Assembly (NCBI RefSeq): GCF_900110495.1
Contig: NZ_FODX01000007.1
Span: forward strand, 116,631-180,630
Source of the DNA: Nitrosovibrio sp. Nv6
GTDB taxonomy: Bacteria; Pseudomonadota; Gammaproteobacteria; Burkholderiales; Nitrosomonadaceae
Direction: 5' to 3'
DNA: 64,000 nucleotides
Below are positions 11,401 through 19,126 of this stretch, piece after piece; position 1 is the stretch's first letter; each line of letters begins with the position of its first letter. The position numbers and the translations under genes were made by a program. The notes below the pieces were generated by a model. It made no database searches, was not told the DNA's origin, and saw only the letters and a program-made list of their open reading frames with translations.

Positions 11401-11482
11401 AGCGACTAAAGGAAAAGAGTCTGCCTTCGAAGGCAAGCAACATCAGGCGCTTTTACTCCCCGACCCTACAGTGGAAGCCTAG
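8411..11482 (+). CDS. P-type cation ATPase (P2-like) with N-terminal HMA2-like domain
   Basis: A 1023-residue ATP-driven cation pump of the inner membrane. Visible parts: an HMA2-like domain (about residues 27-85, KGRARLEV...ILTGRLLIVFD), actuator motif LTGES (about 283), the M4 motif AVPEGLPT (about 400), phosphorylation site CLDKTGT (Asp448) and hinge TGDGINDGPAL (about 745), then a C-terminal helix bundle. PEGLP rather than CPC or SPC points to the Ca/Mg/Mn-type (P2) branch and away from Cu or Zn P1B pumps, so the metal-like N-domain is unusual; it has no CxxC. The stop codon abuts the start of the MetK-like gene, implying one transcript. The true cation is unknown. Confidence 0.88.
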   Translation: MPGLFNHAQFSPFAGNTPEEAASPWLVRVIHASVKGRARLEVKGLYRCEPVRLRIESALARHSGIRQASANILTGRLLIVFDPVQEVGEITGLVEQVLAEPTLASEWPVASRGTSPAPVQEGGNWHVLPGNAVLADLETSSERGLSQDSVQLKLRRFGANSLPRIPPRSGLNIFLGQFKSLPVALLGMSAVLSVATGGLADAVVILGVVLINAGTGYVAESQAERTINALGETASRKAFVIRDAQLGEVGAEVLVPGDILVLTPGTRVAADARLLESRNLMIDESALTGESLPVIKAVEPLEKPDVSLGDRINMVYMGTVVTGGSGLAVVVATGRQTEIGAVQVLMGETRPPETPMQRQLATLGKQMVLLSVSICGMVFLIGLARGLGWLQMLKSSISLAVAAVPEGLPTVATTTLALGIRNMRRHHVLVRHLDAVETLGAMQVICLDKTGTITLNRMSVLTLHSGGRRITLVNDAFYDNGVRMDPYESDELLRLMHVAVLCNETELSGAAGDYMFKGSATETALVHLAIAAGVSVDALRQQYPRVQVEYRTEKHNYMRTMHVMEEGGKFIAVKGSPAEVLELCGWWIKDGVRFPLTETERAAILIENDRMAGEAQRVLGFAYMELAQEADETSTQDLIWLGLTGMADPVRQGVKELIALFHHAGIDTVMITGDQSTTAFAIGKELGLSGSKELNILDSTRLEQLDPEVLTGLAQKVNIFSRVSPANKLQIMQALQRAGKVAAMTGDGINDGPALKVADIGVAMGGVGTEVARDVADVVLEDDNLHTMIVAVSEGRTIYNNIRKSVHFLTATNLSEIMMMLGSIGTGLGTPLTTMQLLWINLVTDIFPALALAVEPPEPDILSRAPRDPQEPIVSSSDFKRYGFESLAMTAGAMSSYGYAVARYGIGPQAGTVAFMTLTMAQLLHAYNCRSDQSRAVSHEPLRPNSYLNLALGTTAALQLASVAVPGLRSLLGNTLPGLTDMAVISAGSILPFIMNGATKGKESAFEGKQHQALLLPDPTVEA

Positions 11483-12673
11483 ATGATGAAAAAGGATTTC
11501 ATGTTCACCTCCGAGTCCGTTACCGATGGGCATCCGGATAAACTTTGCGACCAGGTGAGCGATGCACTGATCGACCGGTTCCTTCAACAGGACCCATTTT
11601 CAAGGGTGGTGGCGGAATGCGCGGTATCCAAAGGGATACTATTTATCGCAGCACGCTTTGCTTCGCAGGCTTCGGTTGATATTCCCGATGTAGCGCGGCA
11701 GGTCATCGGCCAGATCGGCTATGAGCACGGCGCTTTCAACGCAAAGGATTGCACCGTCATGACCAGCCTGATGGAACTGCCGGCGCTGTCTTATCCGCAA
11801 CCCGATGAGCGGCAGATGGGAGAGGAAGAACTGGAAGCCATAGCCGCCAGGAATCAGGCCAATGTTTTCGGCTTTGCCTGCAACCAGAGCGCAGCCATGA
11901 TGCCGCTGCCTATCTGGCTCTCCCATAAACTGGCCCGTCGCCTTGCAGCAGCGCGATTCCAAAAGCAACTGCCCTATCTGGCCCCGGATGGAAAAACCCA
12001 GGTGGGAGTGGAGTACCGCGACGGCAGGCCGCACCGCATCCACTCCATTACCCTGGTGGCGAGCCAGTGGAGCACTGCTCCACGGGGCCATGACAAGTTG
12101 CGGGACGACCTGCATGAGCATGTGATCGAGCCCGCCTTCTTGGCTGAGGAGTTGCGGCCGGATGCTCGTACCCATGTTTTCATCAACCCGGACGGACCGG
12201 TTGTCAATGGAGGGCCTTCCCTGCATTCAGGAATGACTGGCCGCAAGAACGCCGTCGATACTTACGGTGAATATTCCCGGCACTCGGAATCTGCCCTATC
12301 CGGCAAGGACCCGTCCCGAATTGACCGGGTGGGTGCCTATGCTGCGCGCTACGCTGCCAAGAACGTGGTTGCGGCCGGCCTCGCGCAGGCGTGCGAGGTA
12401 CACCTGGCGTATTCGATCGGGATAACGAGACCGGTGAGTGTCCAGGTGGACAGCTTCGGTACAGGGTCCATACCTGACGCGGAAATCGCGGACCGCGTTC
12501 ATGCCCATTTCGATTTCCGCCCAGCAGGAATTGTCCGTGCATTCAACCTGCGATATCAGCCGCAACTGTTTCGTGGAGGGTTTTACCGCAGGCTTTCGGT
12601 ATACGGTCAGGTAGGAAGGATGGACGTAGGCCTGCCCTGGGAGGCCACGGACAAAGCAGGGTTGCTTCGCTAG
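11483..12673 (+). CDS. Divergent S-adenosylmethionine synthetase (MetK-like)
   Basis: A 396-residue protein alignable along its length with MetK, which makes AdoMet from ATP and methionine. Retained: ESVTDGHPDK (His17, Asp19), Glu45, GMTGRKN with Lys255, and SGKDPSRIDR. Changed at three positions that are catalytic or ligand-binding in E. coli MetK: GGEI becomes AARF (Glu55 to Arg), AGDQG becomes ARNQA (Asp118 to Asn), and GDCG becomes LHSG (Asp238 to His). It may be inactive for AdoMet synthesis or have a new substrate. It starts on the base after the P-type ATPase stop and is probably translationally coupled. A normal metK would be expected elsewhere in the genome. Confidence 0.8.
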   Translation: MMKKDFMFTSESVTDGHPDKLCDQVSDALIDRFLQQDPFSRVVAECAVSKGILFIAARFASQASVDIPDVARQVIGQIGYEHGAFNAKDCTVMTSLMELPALSYPQPDERQMGEEELEAIAARNQANVFGFACNQSAAMMPLPIWLSHKLARRLAAARFQKQLPYLAPDGKTQVGVEYRDGRPHRIHSITLVASQWSTAPRGHDKLRDDLHEHVIEPAFLAEELRPDARTHVFINPDGPVVNGGPSLHSGMTGRKNAVDTYGEYSRHSESALSGKDPSRIDRVGAYAARYAAKNVVAAGLAQACEVHLAYSIGITRPVSVQVDSFGTGSIPDAEIADRVHAHFDFRPAGIVRAFNLRYQPQLFRGGFYRRLSVYGQVGRMDVGLPWEATDKAGLLR

Positions 12674-12724
12674 CCGGACATTTGCATCGGATAGCGCATG
12701 TGGGCGAGTGTAAGATAACCCGCG

Positions 12725-13087
12725 CTAGATCAGTGCCGAGAACAGAGCGATAGCGGAGCGTTCCACAGCAGTTTCGACCAGTTTTGTCATGAAAATGTCT
12801 GCTACGTTCTGCACTGGACGAGCCCCTTGTATAGCCTGGATGACAACGGGATGTGCGTTCTGAATGTAGCCCTGGTCCCGCAGGGAATTGAGGATGGTGG
12901 TGGAATTTATCAGGCACGTGTCGTACTTGATCACAACACTGCCAGTGACGATGCTGGTTTCAGCCTGAAGAATGCCACGCATCCCTTCCAGGTAAAACTT
13001 CAACTGCCGGGCGCGGGGTTCGTTTTTTTTCAGCGCCGGAGTGTTGACGCGCAGCCGACCGGGGACGTGATGAATATAATTAGCCAT
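12725..13087 (-). CDS. Small HMA2-like domain protein
   Basis: A 120-residue protein with the HMA2-like pattern YIHHVPGRLRV...GI...IVTGSVVIKYD (residues about 4-56), shared with the N-terminus of the facing P-type ATPase and with the protein at 14363-14911. This fold resembles heavy-metal-associated domains but has no CxxC metal site. The C-terminal 40 residues contain a moderately hydrophobic helix (SAIALFSALI). A good ribosome-binding site (GGAGG) precedes the ATG. It is the last gene of the minus-strand set and ends about 50 bases from the MetK-like stop. The function is unknown; an adaptor for the ATPase is an inference from domain sharing. Confidence 0.65.
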   Translation of the reverse strand: MANYIHHVPGRLRVNTPALKKNEPRARQLKFYLEGMRGILQAETSIVTGSVVIKYDTCLINSTTILNSLRDQGYIQNAHPVVIQAIQGARPVQNVADIFMTKLVETAVERSAIALFSALI

Positions 13088-13315
13088 GATTTGGCCTCCA
13101 TTCGGGTTTCTTCCTCATGGCGCGTATTTAACCAGGACTTTGTTACAGCTTGATGAAACGGTCGGGGTTCAGTGAAACGACAGGCTGACAACGGCCGCAC
13201 CCTATTCGGCGCCGCCGTATCAGGGCAACTGCTGACGCAGCGACACCTGAACCAGCACAACGAACTACCGTGGGGGAATGGCTGCTAAAACGCTGGATCC
13301 AAACAGGTCAAACTG

Positions 13316-14125
13316 TCATGCAGCATCCTTGCCTGGGCGGGGATGTGCCGGAGGTGGGCCGCCCTCCACTCGGGACGACTTGGGCAGTGCAGCACTCGCC
13401 ACATCTTTGACGCCGCCGACGACGGTGAGGAGGATGTCGCGCACGCTGGCGACCGCGGCTGTGCCAATGCCACCCGCCGCCTCGGCAGCCCCGTTTGCTG
13501 CGGCCTTGGCGGTTTCCAGGACATTCCCACCCGTTTCGGTGACCGCCTCGATTACGCCGTCCACGGTTCGCTTCGCCACCAGCGTCGTATCACCTCCTAT
13601 GTCAGCAGTACCTTTCACTGCCGCTTTTGTGATCTCAGCCGCTGCCGTGACGACATCACCACCGACGTCGGATACGCCCAGCAACACTCCTTTTGCAACA
13701 CTCTTGGTGGTGACCACCAGCCCAGTCCCGAGCTCATCCGTGGCGGAGAGGGCGCCTTTCACCACATCCCGGGTTACTTCGATTGCTTCCGCACCGACCG
13801 CGCCAGTAGCTCTCAGCGTGTTGGATACAGTATTTCGCACTACGCTGACGATTTCCGATTCGATTTCGTCGATGCCTTTCAGACTGGTGGCGATGCCCGT
13901 TTTTACGGTATCGCCGGCGGTGCCCATGGTCCGGGCAGCTGTAGCTCGAGAAGCCGCTCGCCCTTCTTCACCGCGGTAAGTTTCTGTGCTGGCGCGTTTT
14001 TTCTCATCTGGATGGGTTCCTGCGCTGGCAGGCTTTTTTTTATCGGGGTGCGTTCCCCTGATATGTGATTCTTTACTAGTGTGTTTCCCTTCATCGGGAT
14101 GTTTTCCGGTTTTCGATGTCGTCAT
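13316..14125 (-). CDS. Amphipathic protein of eight tandem 22-residue repeats
   Basis: A 269-residue protein of three parts. Residues 1-67 are charged and repetitive, with GTHPDKKKPAS and GTHPDEKKRAS as near copies. Residues 68-243 form eight back-to-back units of exactly 22 residues; a typical unit opens with G(D/N)V and closes with a G, as in unit 4, GDVVTAAAEITKAAVKG and five more residues. Residues 244-269 are a Pro-rich tail. The repeats are rich in Ala, Val, Gly and Thr with spaced Lys/Asp/Glu, the pattern of surface-seeking amphipathic helices (apolipoprotein, phasin or LEA-like). There is no signal peptide. GAGGAGG precedes the start. It lies between two HMA2-like genes. The function is unknown; lipid or membrane coating is an inference. 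Confidence 0.7.
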   Translation of the reverse strand: MTTSKTGKHPDEGKHTSKESHIRGTHPDKKKPASAGTHPDEKKRASTETYRGEEGRAASRATAARTMGTAGDTVKTGIATSLKGIDEIESEIVSVVRNTVSNTLRATGAVGAEAIEVTRDVVKGALSATDELGTGLVVTTKSVAKGVLLGVSDVGGDVVTAAAEITKAAVKGTADIGGDTTLVAKRTVDGVIEAVTETGGNVLETAKAAANGAAEAAGGIGTAAVASVRDILLTVVGGVKDVASAALPKSSRVEGGPPPAHPRPGKDAA

Positions 14126-14362
14126 TTCAAAATCCTCCTCGTTATAACTGCAATCCTTCCGTCATGATACTGGAGCGCGTCTTCTGGACGCTTCTACCGC
14201 TCGATGCGGTTGCTCACGCCGCTTGACGGCAAGCTTGCGCGTTTTTCTCGCATTGGTTTTGTTCAACCACGGGCCATGTCTTGCTTAAAACAAATTTGTG
14301 GGTTTTGGACCCCCTGATCCTGCAGGTCAATGTGGGGAAACGATCAAAGCTTGATCACATTT

Positions 14363-14911
14363 TTACATTTCAGCGTTCGATAATCCGCCTGGCGGCTCTG
14401 CTTCCACGAAACGCCGCTCCAGATTATTAACGTCGTTTGCCCTGGGGAACGCATTGAGCGCATACCAGAATGCCGTTACCGCCGGAACCGCAATATTGCC
14501 CTCTATAGCCTGGGCAATGCCCAGTCCGGCCAAGCCCAGGAATATCAAAGATCGCCAATTAAAGTCCCCACTTGAGATTTTCTGGAAATTCCTTTTTTGT
14601 GAATTCCGATTCCGTGTGACCGCCTTCCGATCTGAAACGGCTGGCTGGGCCGCGGCAGGCGCGCCGGATTCATCGTTAGTGATATGGAATAATCCCCGCT
14701 CCGCCGCATAGCGCCAAACTTGCAGATCATCTGCCGCGTGGCGCACCAGTACGCTCCCTGTGAGAAAGTTTGCATTCACTGCCAGAATGCCAGGACAGTC
14801 GGCCAAGCCGTTTTCAAGAGAGGCGAAATACTTCTCGTCCCCCCGTTTTTCCGCAACCCTGATGCGCTTCCTGCCCGGCAGGGCATGTACCAAGCGTGCA
14901 GCCGGGATCAT
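14363..14911 (-). CDS. HMA2-like domain protein with C-terminal membrane segment
   Basis: A 182-residue protein starting MIPAARLVHALPGRKRIRV. Residues 8-62 carry the HMA2-like pattern (PGR.R ... CPGILAVNANFLTGSVLVRH), the second separate copy in this cluster. A hydrophobic stretch near residues 120-155 (SLIFLGLAGLGIAQAI and on) probably makes one or two membrane passes. Its ATG overlaps the stop of the DUF5132-like gene in a TGATG arrangement, so the two are probably translated together; a GTG one codon upstream (14914) is an alternative start. No CxxC is present. It is probably an inner-membrane partner of the neighbouring P-type ATPase, by inference only. Confidence 0.7.
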   Translation of the reverse strand: MIPAARLVHALPGRKRIRVAEKRGDEKYFASLENGLADCPGILAVNANFLTGSVLVRHAADDLQVWRYAAERGLFHITNDESGAPAAAQPAVSDRKAVTRNRNSQKRNFQKISSGDFNWRSLIFLGLAGLGIAQAIEGNIAVPAVTAFWYALNAFPRANDVNNLERRFVEAEPPGGLSNAEM

Positions 14912-15357
14912 CACGCACCTCGATCCGGAGGTGGTGGAGTTTGGGCAGAATCGCTACCCTTACCCTTATTACCCTTACCCGGCTGCGTATCGGCAGCTCC
15001 AGGCGCACCGTGGCTTCTATCACGGGTGTGACCGGCTGGGGTAGCGCCTGCCGAGGCCGAACCTGCGGCTGTGTCGCCAGTCTGGCTAGCCTGAGCAGCA
15101 ACTGCCGCAGCCGGCGCAGCACCGAGACTCATTTCCGACTTGGCCTCCGCCACCAGGTCATCCATCACTTCGCCAAATTCAGCGAAAGATTCAACTCCTT
15201 TCTCGTAACAGACAATGCCCGCCTTGATGGCCGCCTTGGTGAGGGGTTTGGCGATATTGGCCAGAATGGGAAGTAACACCGGTGCAAGCAATGTCGCGCC
15301 CACGCCCGCCGCCAGTCCCGTCACAACATTGCTTTTGAAAAAATTTTCTGAAGCCAT
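14911..15357 (-). CDS. DUF5132-like small membrane-associated protein
   Basis: 148 residues. The N-terminal half (NVVTGLAAGVGATLLAPVLL, then PILANIAKPLTKAAIKAGIV and EKGVESFAEFGEVMDDLVAE) matches my memory of DUF5132, a family of unknown function. It contains one hydrophobic segment (about 11-33) followed by an amphipathic helix. The C-terminal half is a low-complexity Ala/Gly/Pro tail. An AAGGTGG ribosome-binding site precedes the ATG. It is the first gene of the four-gene minus-strand set and overlaps the next gene. Family membership is remembered, not searched. Confidence 0.65.
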   Translation of the reverse strand: MASENFFKSNVVTGLAAGVGATLLAPVLLPILANIAKPLTKAAIKAGIVCYEKGVESFAEFGEVMDDLVAEAKSEMSLGAAPAAAVAAQASQTGDTAAGSASAGATPAGHTRDRSHGAPGAADTQPGKGNKGKGSDSAQTPPPPDRGA

Positions 15358-15389
15358 GATTCCACCTTTTTTCCCCGCCCAAAAAATTA

Positions 15390-15417
15390 TTTATAGCCAA
15401 TATCTTTCAAGATGCAA
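15390..15417 (-). promoter_or_regulatory. Candidate sigma-70 promoter of the DUF5132/HMA2 set
   Basis: Read on the minus strand, TTGCAT (15417-15412) and TATAAA (15395-15390) are spaced by 16 bases and lie just upstream of the DUF5132-like start. The -10 box is good and the -35 box is weak. Confidence 0.4.
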
Positions 15418-15519
15418 GTACTGTCATAAAAATTTAACATTCGCAAAAATTACAGAATTCAAACGAATATCGGTACTCGCATATTTCCATGCCGTTGAAA
15501 TGAAGAGGATTACCGTACC

Positions 15520-15554
15520 GGGTCGACGGGTTAGCGGGTGGGCGGGTGGGCGGG
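15520..15554 (+). repeat. Potential G-quadruplex tract
   Basis: Seven GGG runs occur within 35 bases. The last five (15536-15554) are separated by single bases, the canonical pattern for a stable parallel quadruplex. Confidence 0.6.
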
Positions 15555-15806
15555 TCAGCCTGGTCGGGCTCAACCGTAGGCTCAGTCTGAAGGCGCCGGT
15601 GCGCCAGATACGTGATTTTTTAAACATCTCTCTTCATGCGGATAACAGTTACCGGTAGGTGTCGCGCCCATCAGGCCGACCCTTGAATATCGCCTTCCCG
15701 CTAAAAACATCTTGACTATAAGGCGTTGTAAAGGGTACTTTGAATTTACACAGATTGAAAAAAGTGCTTTGGAAATAAGTGCTTCTAAATTTGATCCATT
15801 CATAGG

Positions 15807-17084
15807 ATGCAGCCATTCGAACCACAAGCCGCGGATCAGGACAAACGCTCCCTTAAGCCATCTCTCGCCGATAACCGGATGCGGCGGCTTGCGACCGGGA
15901 TGCTGGTTGCAATGCTCGTCGTTCTCGTTCTCGCCAATGTGTTTCTCTCAATTCATCCCTCGATTGGCTACCTTCGCGCCTTCGCAGAAGCAGCCGTGGT
16001 GGGTGCGCTGGCCGACTGGTTCGCGGTGACGGCTCTCTTCCGCCAACCGCTGGGCCTGCCAATTCCCCACACTGCGATCGTTCCGCGCAACAAGGAGCGC
16101 ATAGGTGCTTCGCTGGGACGTTTTGTGGAGCTTAACTTCGCCTCCCCCGAGGTGGTCTCGGCAAAACTGGCCGGGGTAGACCTGTCCGGCAACCTGGCCC
16201 GATGGCTGTCGACCCCTGAGCGAACTGAAATTTTTGCCGACCGTGTGATCCGCCTGATTCCGCAACTGCTGGATTCGGTGGAGGACCACCACGTGCGGCG
16301 CTTCGTTTCCGACAGTTTATCCAAACGGGCACAGCATTTCGATCTAGGCCCGCTGCTTGGCGAAGTGTTAGCGATGCTCATCGCAGAGAAGCGGCATCAG
16401 GTGTTGCTCGACAAGCTGTTGCGGGAAGCGGACGAGTACGTCACTGCCAACGAACAGCGCATCCGCGAGCGCGTGCGCGAGAACACGGCCTGGCTCTGGC
16501 AGCGACTCTCGATGGACGACAAGGTGGCTGATAGCGTGGTGGCAGTGCTGCGGGAGGTCGTCGCAGAGATTGGGCGCGAGCCCGAGCATCCGCTGCGCCT
16601 CAAGCTCGATGCCGCCATCGAGAAATTGATTTCCGAGCTGGCATCATCCCCCAAGTATCGCCAGCAGATTGCTGCGCACACGCGCAAGCTGCTGGATCAT
16701 CCGGCACTACGCGAATTCGCCGCCGGTTTGTGGCGCGACATCCGTGACAGTCTGCGGGAAGACATCGGTAGCGTAGACTCGGCCATAAAGGCGTGGCTGC
16801 GGGAAGCGACGCAATCCGCCACCCGCGCCCTGTTGCGCGAAGAGGAGTTGCGCTGGCGCCTCAATGAATGGATACGCGATGTGGTAGTAGAGGCAGTGCA
16901 ATCGCACCAACGCGACGTGGGTTTGCTGATTGCGGACACGGTACGTAACTGGGACACCGAGACCGTTACCCGCCGAATCGAGCAGCAGGTAGGCGAAGAC
17001 CTTCAATATATCCGCATCAACGGCACTTTGATCGGCGGGCTGGTAGGGCTGACGATTTATATCGTGTCGCGAGCCTTCGGTTAA
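15807..17084 (+). CDS. DUF445 family inner-membrane protein
   Basis: A 425-residue protein of the DUF445 (YjiN-like) family. An N-terminal membrane segment (LATGMLVAMLVVLVLANVFL) is followed by the diagnostic stretch AFAEAAVVGALADWFAVTALFR and HTAIVPRNKERIG. A long helical, charged middle follows, then a C-terminal hydrophobic segment (IGGLVGLTIYIVSRAFG). The function is not established for the family; its layout suggests a periplasmic or cytoplasmic coiled domain held at both ends in the inner membrane. The ribosome-binding site is weak, so the exact start is uncertain. It is monocistronic and converges with yifB. Confidence 0.85.
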   Translation: MQPFEPQAADQDKRSLKPSLADNRMRRLATGMLVAMLVVLVLANVFLSIHPSIGYLRAFAEAAVVGALADWFAVTALFRQPLGLPIPHTAIVPRNKERIGASLGRFVELNFASPEVVSAKLAGVDLSGNLARWLSTPERTEIFADRVIRLIPQLLDSVEDHHVRRFVSDSLSKRAQHFDLGPLLGEVLAMLIAEKRHQVLLDKLLREADEYVTANEQRIRERVRENTAWLWQRLSMDDKVADSVVAVLREVVAEIGREPEHPLRLKLDAAIEKLISELASSPKYRQQIAAHTRKLLDHPALREFAAGLWRDIRDSLREDIGSVDSAIKAWLREATQSATRALLREEELRWRLNEWIRDVVVEAVQSHQRDVGLLIADTVRNWDTETVTRRIEQQVGEDLQYIRINGTLIGGLVGLTIYIVSRAFG

Positions 17085-17158
17085 TTTTCCGGAAATACGG
17101 GGAATCCCGCCGAGATAGAATCAGTCCCGTGCTTCCGCCCTATTTCCGCAGTTCCAGG

Positions 17159-18676
17159 CTAATTTCTGTCCAGCTTCCGGTACTGTACCGCTTCGGCGAT
17201 ATGCATGCTGCTTATATCCTCGCTTTCCGCGAGGTCGGCGATGGTGCGCGCTACTTTCAGGACGCGATGATAAGCCCGGGCGGAAAAATTCAGGCGGCTG
17301 ATGGCTTGCTTGAGCAGGTTCTCTCCCTGCGCATCCGGTATACAGTGCTTATCCATATCCTTTACCGTCAACCGCGCATTGGCCTTACCCTGCCGCTCCA
17401 CTTGCCGATGATGGGCCTTTTCAACGCGTTGCCTGATTCTGCTGCTTGATTCGCCTCGCGCCTGTCGCATCAAGTCTTCCTCGGGTACGGCGGGGACTTC
17501 GATCTGGATGTCGATACGATCAAGCAGAGGGCCAGAAATTTTGCCCCGGTAGCGCGTTATCTGATCAGGAGTACAACGGCATCTTCCGCTGTGATGGCCG
17601 AGGTAACCGCAAAGGCAAGGGTTCATCGCCGCGATCAGTTGGAATCGGGCGGGAAAGTCAGCCTGGCGCGCCGCGCGCGAAATAGTGATGCGTCCTGATT
17701 CCAACGGTTCCCGCAAGACTTCCAGCACCTTGCGATCGAATTCCGGCAGTTCGTCCAGGAACAACACCCCATTCATCGCCAGCGAAATCTCGCCAGGGCG
17801 CGGATTACTCCCGCCGCCGACCAACGCGACACCCGATGCGGTATGGTGAGGCGAACGATAAGGGCGCCGTTTCCAGTTGGCGACGTTGAATCCGCCGCTG
17901 CTCAGGGACTGCATCGCTGCGGATTCGAGTGCCTCATCCTCCGTCATTGATGGCAAAATGCCCGGAAGGCGGGCGGCCAGCATGGATTTTCCCGTGCCAG
18001 GCGGACCCACCATCAGCATACTGTGACCCCCTGCCGCTGCAATTTCCAGCGCGCGCTTTGCATGGCCCTGTCCTTTCACCTCTTCCATGCCGGGGTACTG
18101 AGACGTGTTTGTTTCGGCGTCTCCATCCGCGCCTGCTCCGCCGTAGGTGTAAAGCTGCAGGGATTCGCGGTTGGCAAGGTGGGCACAAATCTGAAGCAAG
18201 GATGACGCGGGATAAACCGCGGCTTCCTTGACCAGCGCAGCTTCAGCCGCGTTTTGTAGAGGCAGCACGAAACTCCGCCCCGAGCGCGACGCGCCGTAAG
18301 TCATTGCCAAGGCCCCGCGGATTGTGCGCAATTCTCCCGTCAGTGCGAGTTCGCCAGCCCATTCATATTTATCGAGTTTGTCCGACGGGATTTGACTGGT
18401 GGCGGCTAATATGCCCAATGCGATCGGCAGGTCGAAACGGCCGCTCTCCTTGGGCAAGTCGGCGGGGGCAAGATTGACAGTGATGCGCCTGGCGGGAAAT
18501 TCGAATTGCGCGTTTTGCAGCGCCGCCCGCACCCTGTCTTTACTCTCCTTCACCTCCGCTTCCGGCAGTCCGACGATGGTAAAGCTGGGCAGGCCATTGG
18601 CAATATGAACTTCCACTGTGACCAGTGGCGCCTCCATGCCCGAAATAGCGCGGCTATATAGAATAGCTAAGGGCAT
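17159..18676 (-). CDS. comM: YifB/ComM family Mg-chelatase-like AAA+ ATPase
   Basis: A 505-residue protein with the N-terminal Lon-like/ChlI-related domain (SFTIVGLPEAEVKESKDRVR), a Walker A motif GPPGTGKS at 224-231, a Walker B region (LFLDELPEF), the zinc-like cluster CLCGYLGHHSGRCRC and the C-terminal Mg_chelatase_C domain. ComM is a helicase that promotes branch migration during natural transformation in several proteobacteria; whether this organism is competent is not shown here. It lies about 150 bases downstream of ubiK on the same strand and may share its transcript. Confidence 0.92.
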   Translation of the reverse strand: MPLAILYSRAISGMEAPLVTVEVHIANGLPSFTIVGLPEAEVKESKDRVRAALQNAQFEFPARRITVNLAPADLPKESGRFDLPIALGILAATSQIPSDKLDKYEWAGELALTGELRTIRGALAMTYGASRSGRSFVLPLQNAAEAALVKEAAVYPASSLLQICAHLANRESLQLYTYGGAGADGDAETNTSQYPGMEEVKGQGHAKRALEIAAAGGHSMLMVGPPGTGKSMLAARLPGILPSMTEDEALESAAMQSLSSGGFNVANWKRRPYRSPHHTASGVALVGGGSNPRPGEISLAMNGVLFLDELPEFDRKVLEVLREPLESGRITISRAARQADFPARFQLIAAMNPCLCGYLGHHSGRCRCTPDQITRYRGKISGPLLDRIDIQIEVPAVPEEDLMRQARGESSSRIRQRVEKAHHRQVERQGKANARLTVKDMDKHCIPDAQGENLLKQAISRLNFSARAYHRVLKVARTIADLAESEDISSMHIAEAVQYRKLDRN

Positions 18677-18826
18677 GCGAAAAAATTCTCAATCAAGGCT
18701 GGATACGAGCAATACAAATCGGCGGCTGATAGGATCAGCTATCCCCTGCATTTTTTAAAAAGCGGACATGGTAAGCAGCGGGTTAGCGATCGGTTAGTAG
18801 CATGTGCCGCTTTCCGGCTAACTGCG

Positions 18827-19126
18827 TTACTCCGTCTCCGACAGATCGTCCAGCGTCTCCGGTGGAACATCCAACGTGTTTGATAAATCTGCTTTCGCGG
18901 CAGCTTCGAGTGCGGCCACCCGCGTTTCCAGCGCGGTCAATTTCTCACGCGTGCGCTGCAGCACTTCCTGCTGCACCTCGAATTCTTCGCGCGTGACCAG
19001 ATCCAGGCGGGTGAATAACCCTCCGAGCATAACACGCAGGTTCTTCTCCACATCCTTCACGGGACTCTGTGCCAGCAGTTCGTTGACCTTGGTTACAACT
19101 TCGTCCAGTACCTTTTGATTAGCCAT
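18827..19126 (-). CDS. ubiK: Ubiquinone biosynthesis accessory factor UbiK
   Basis: A 99-residue coiled-coil protein of the UbiK/YqiC (BMFP) family. The N-terminal amphipathic helix (KVLDEVVTKVNELLAQSP), VEKNLRVMLGGLFTRLDLVTREEF and the C-terminal coiled coil (LQRTREKLTALETRVAALEA) are all visible. It helps the Ubi complex to make ubiquinone under aerobic conditions. The acidic C-terminal tail is a common variation. It points towards yifB and is divergent from amgK. Confidence 0.9.
   Translation of the reverse strand: MANQKVLDEVVTKVNELLAQSPVKDVEKNLRVMLGGLFTRLDLVTREEFEVQQEVLQRTREKLTALETRVAALEAAAKADLSNTLDVPPETLDDLSETE

Larger units (their letters stand above)
15358..15806. other. Intergenic region with G-rich tract
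   Basis: It separates the minus-strand HMA2 set from the DUF445 gene. It holds the promoter noted above and a G-quadruplex-like tract at 15520-15554. No convincing gene is present. Confidence 0.5.

Noticed and set aside
8411..11482. Copper or zinc (P1B) ATPase assignment because of the HMA-like N-terminus
   Set aside because: The transmembrane motif is PEGLP, not CPC or SPC, and the N-domain has no CxxC.
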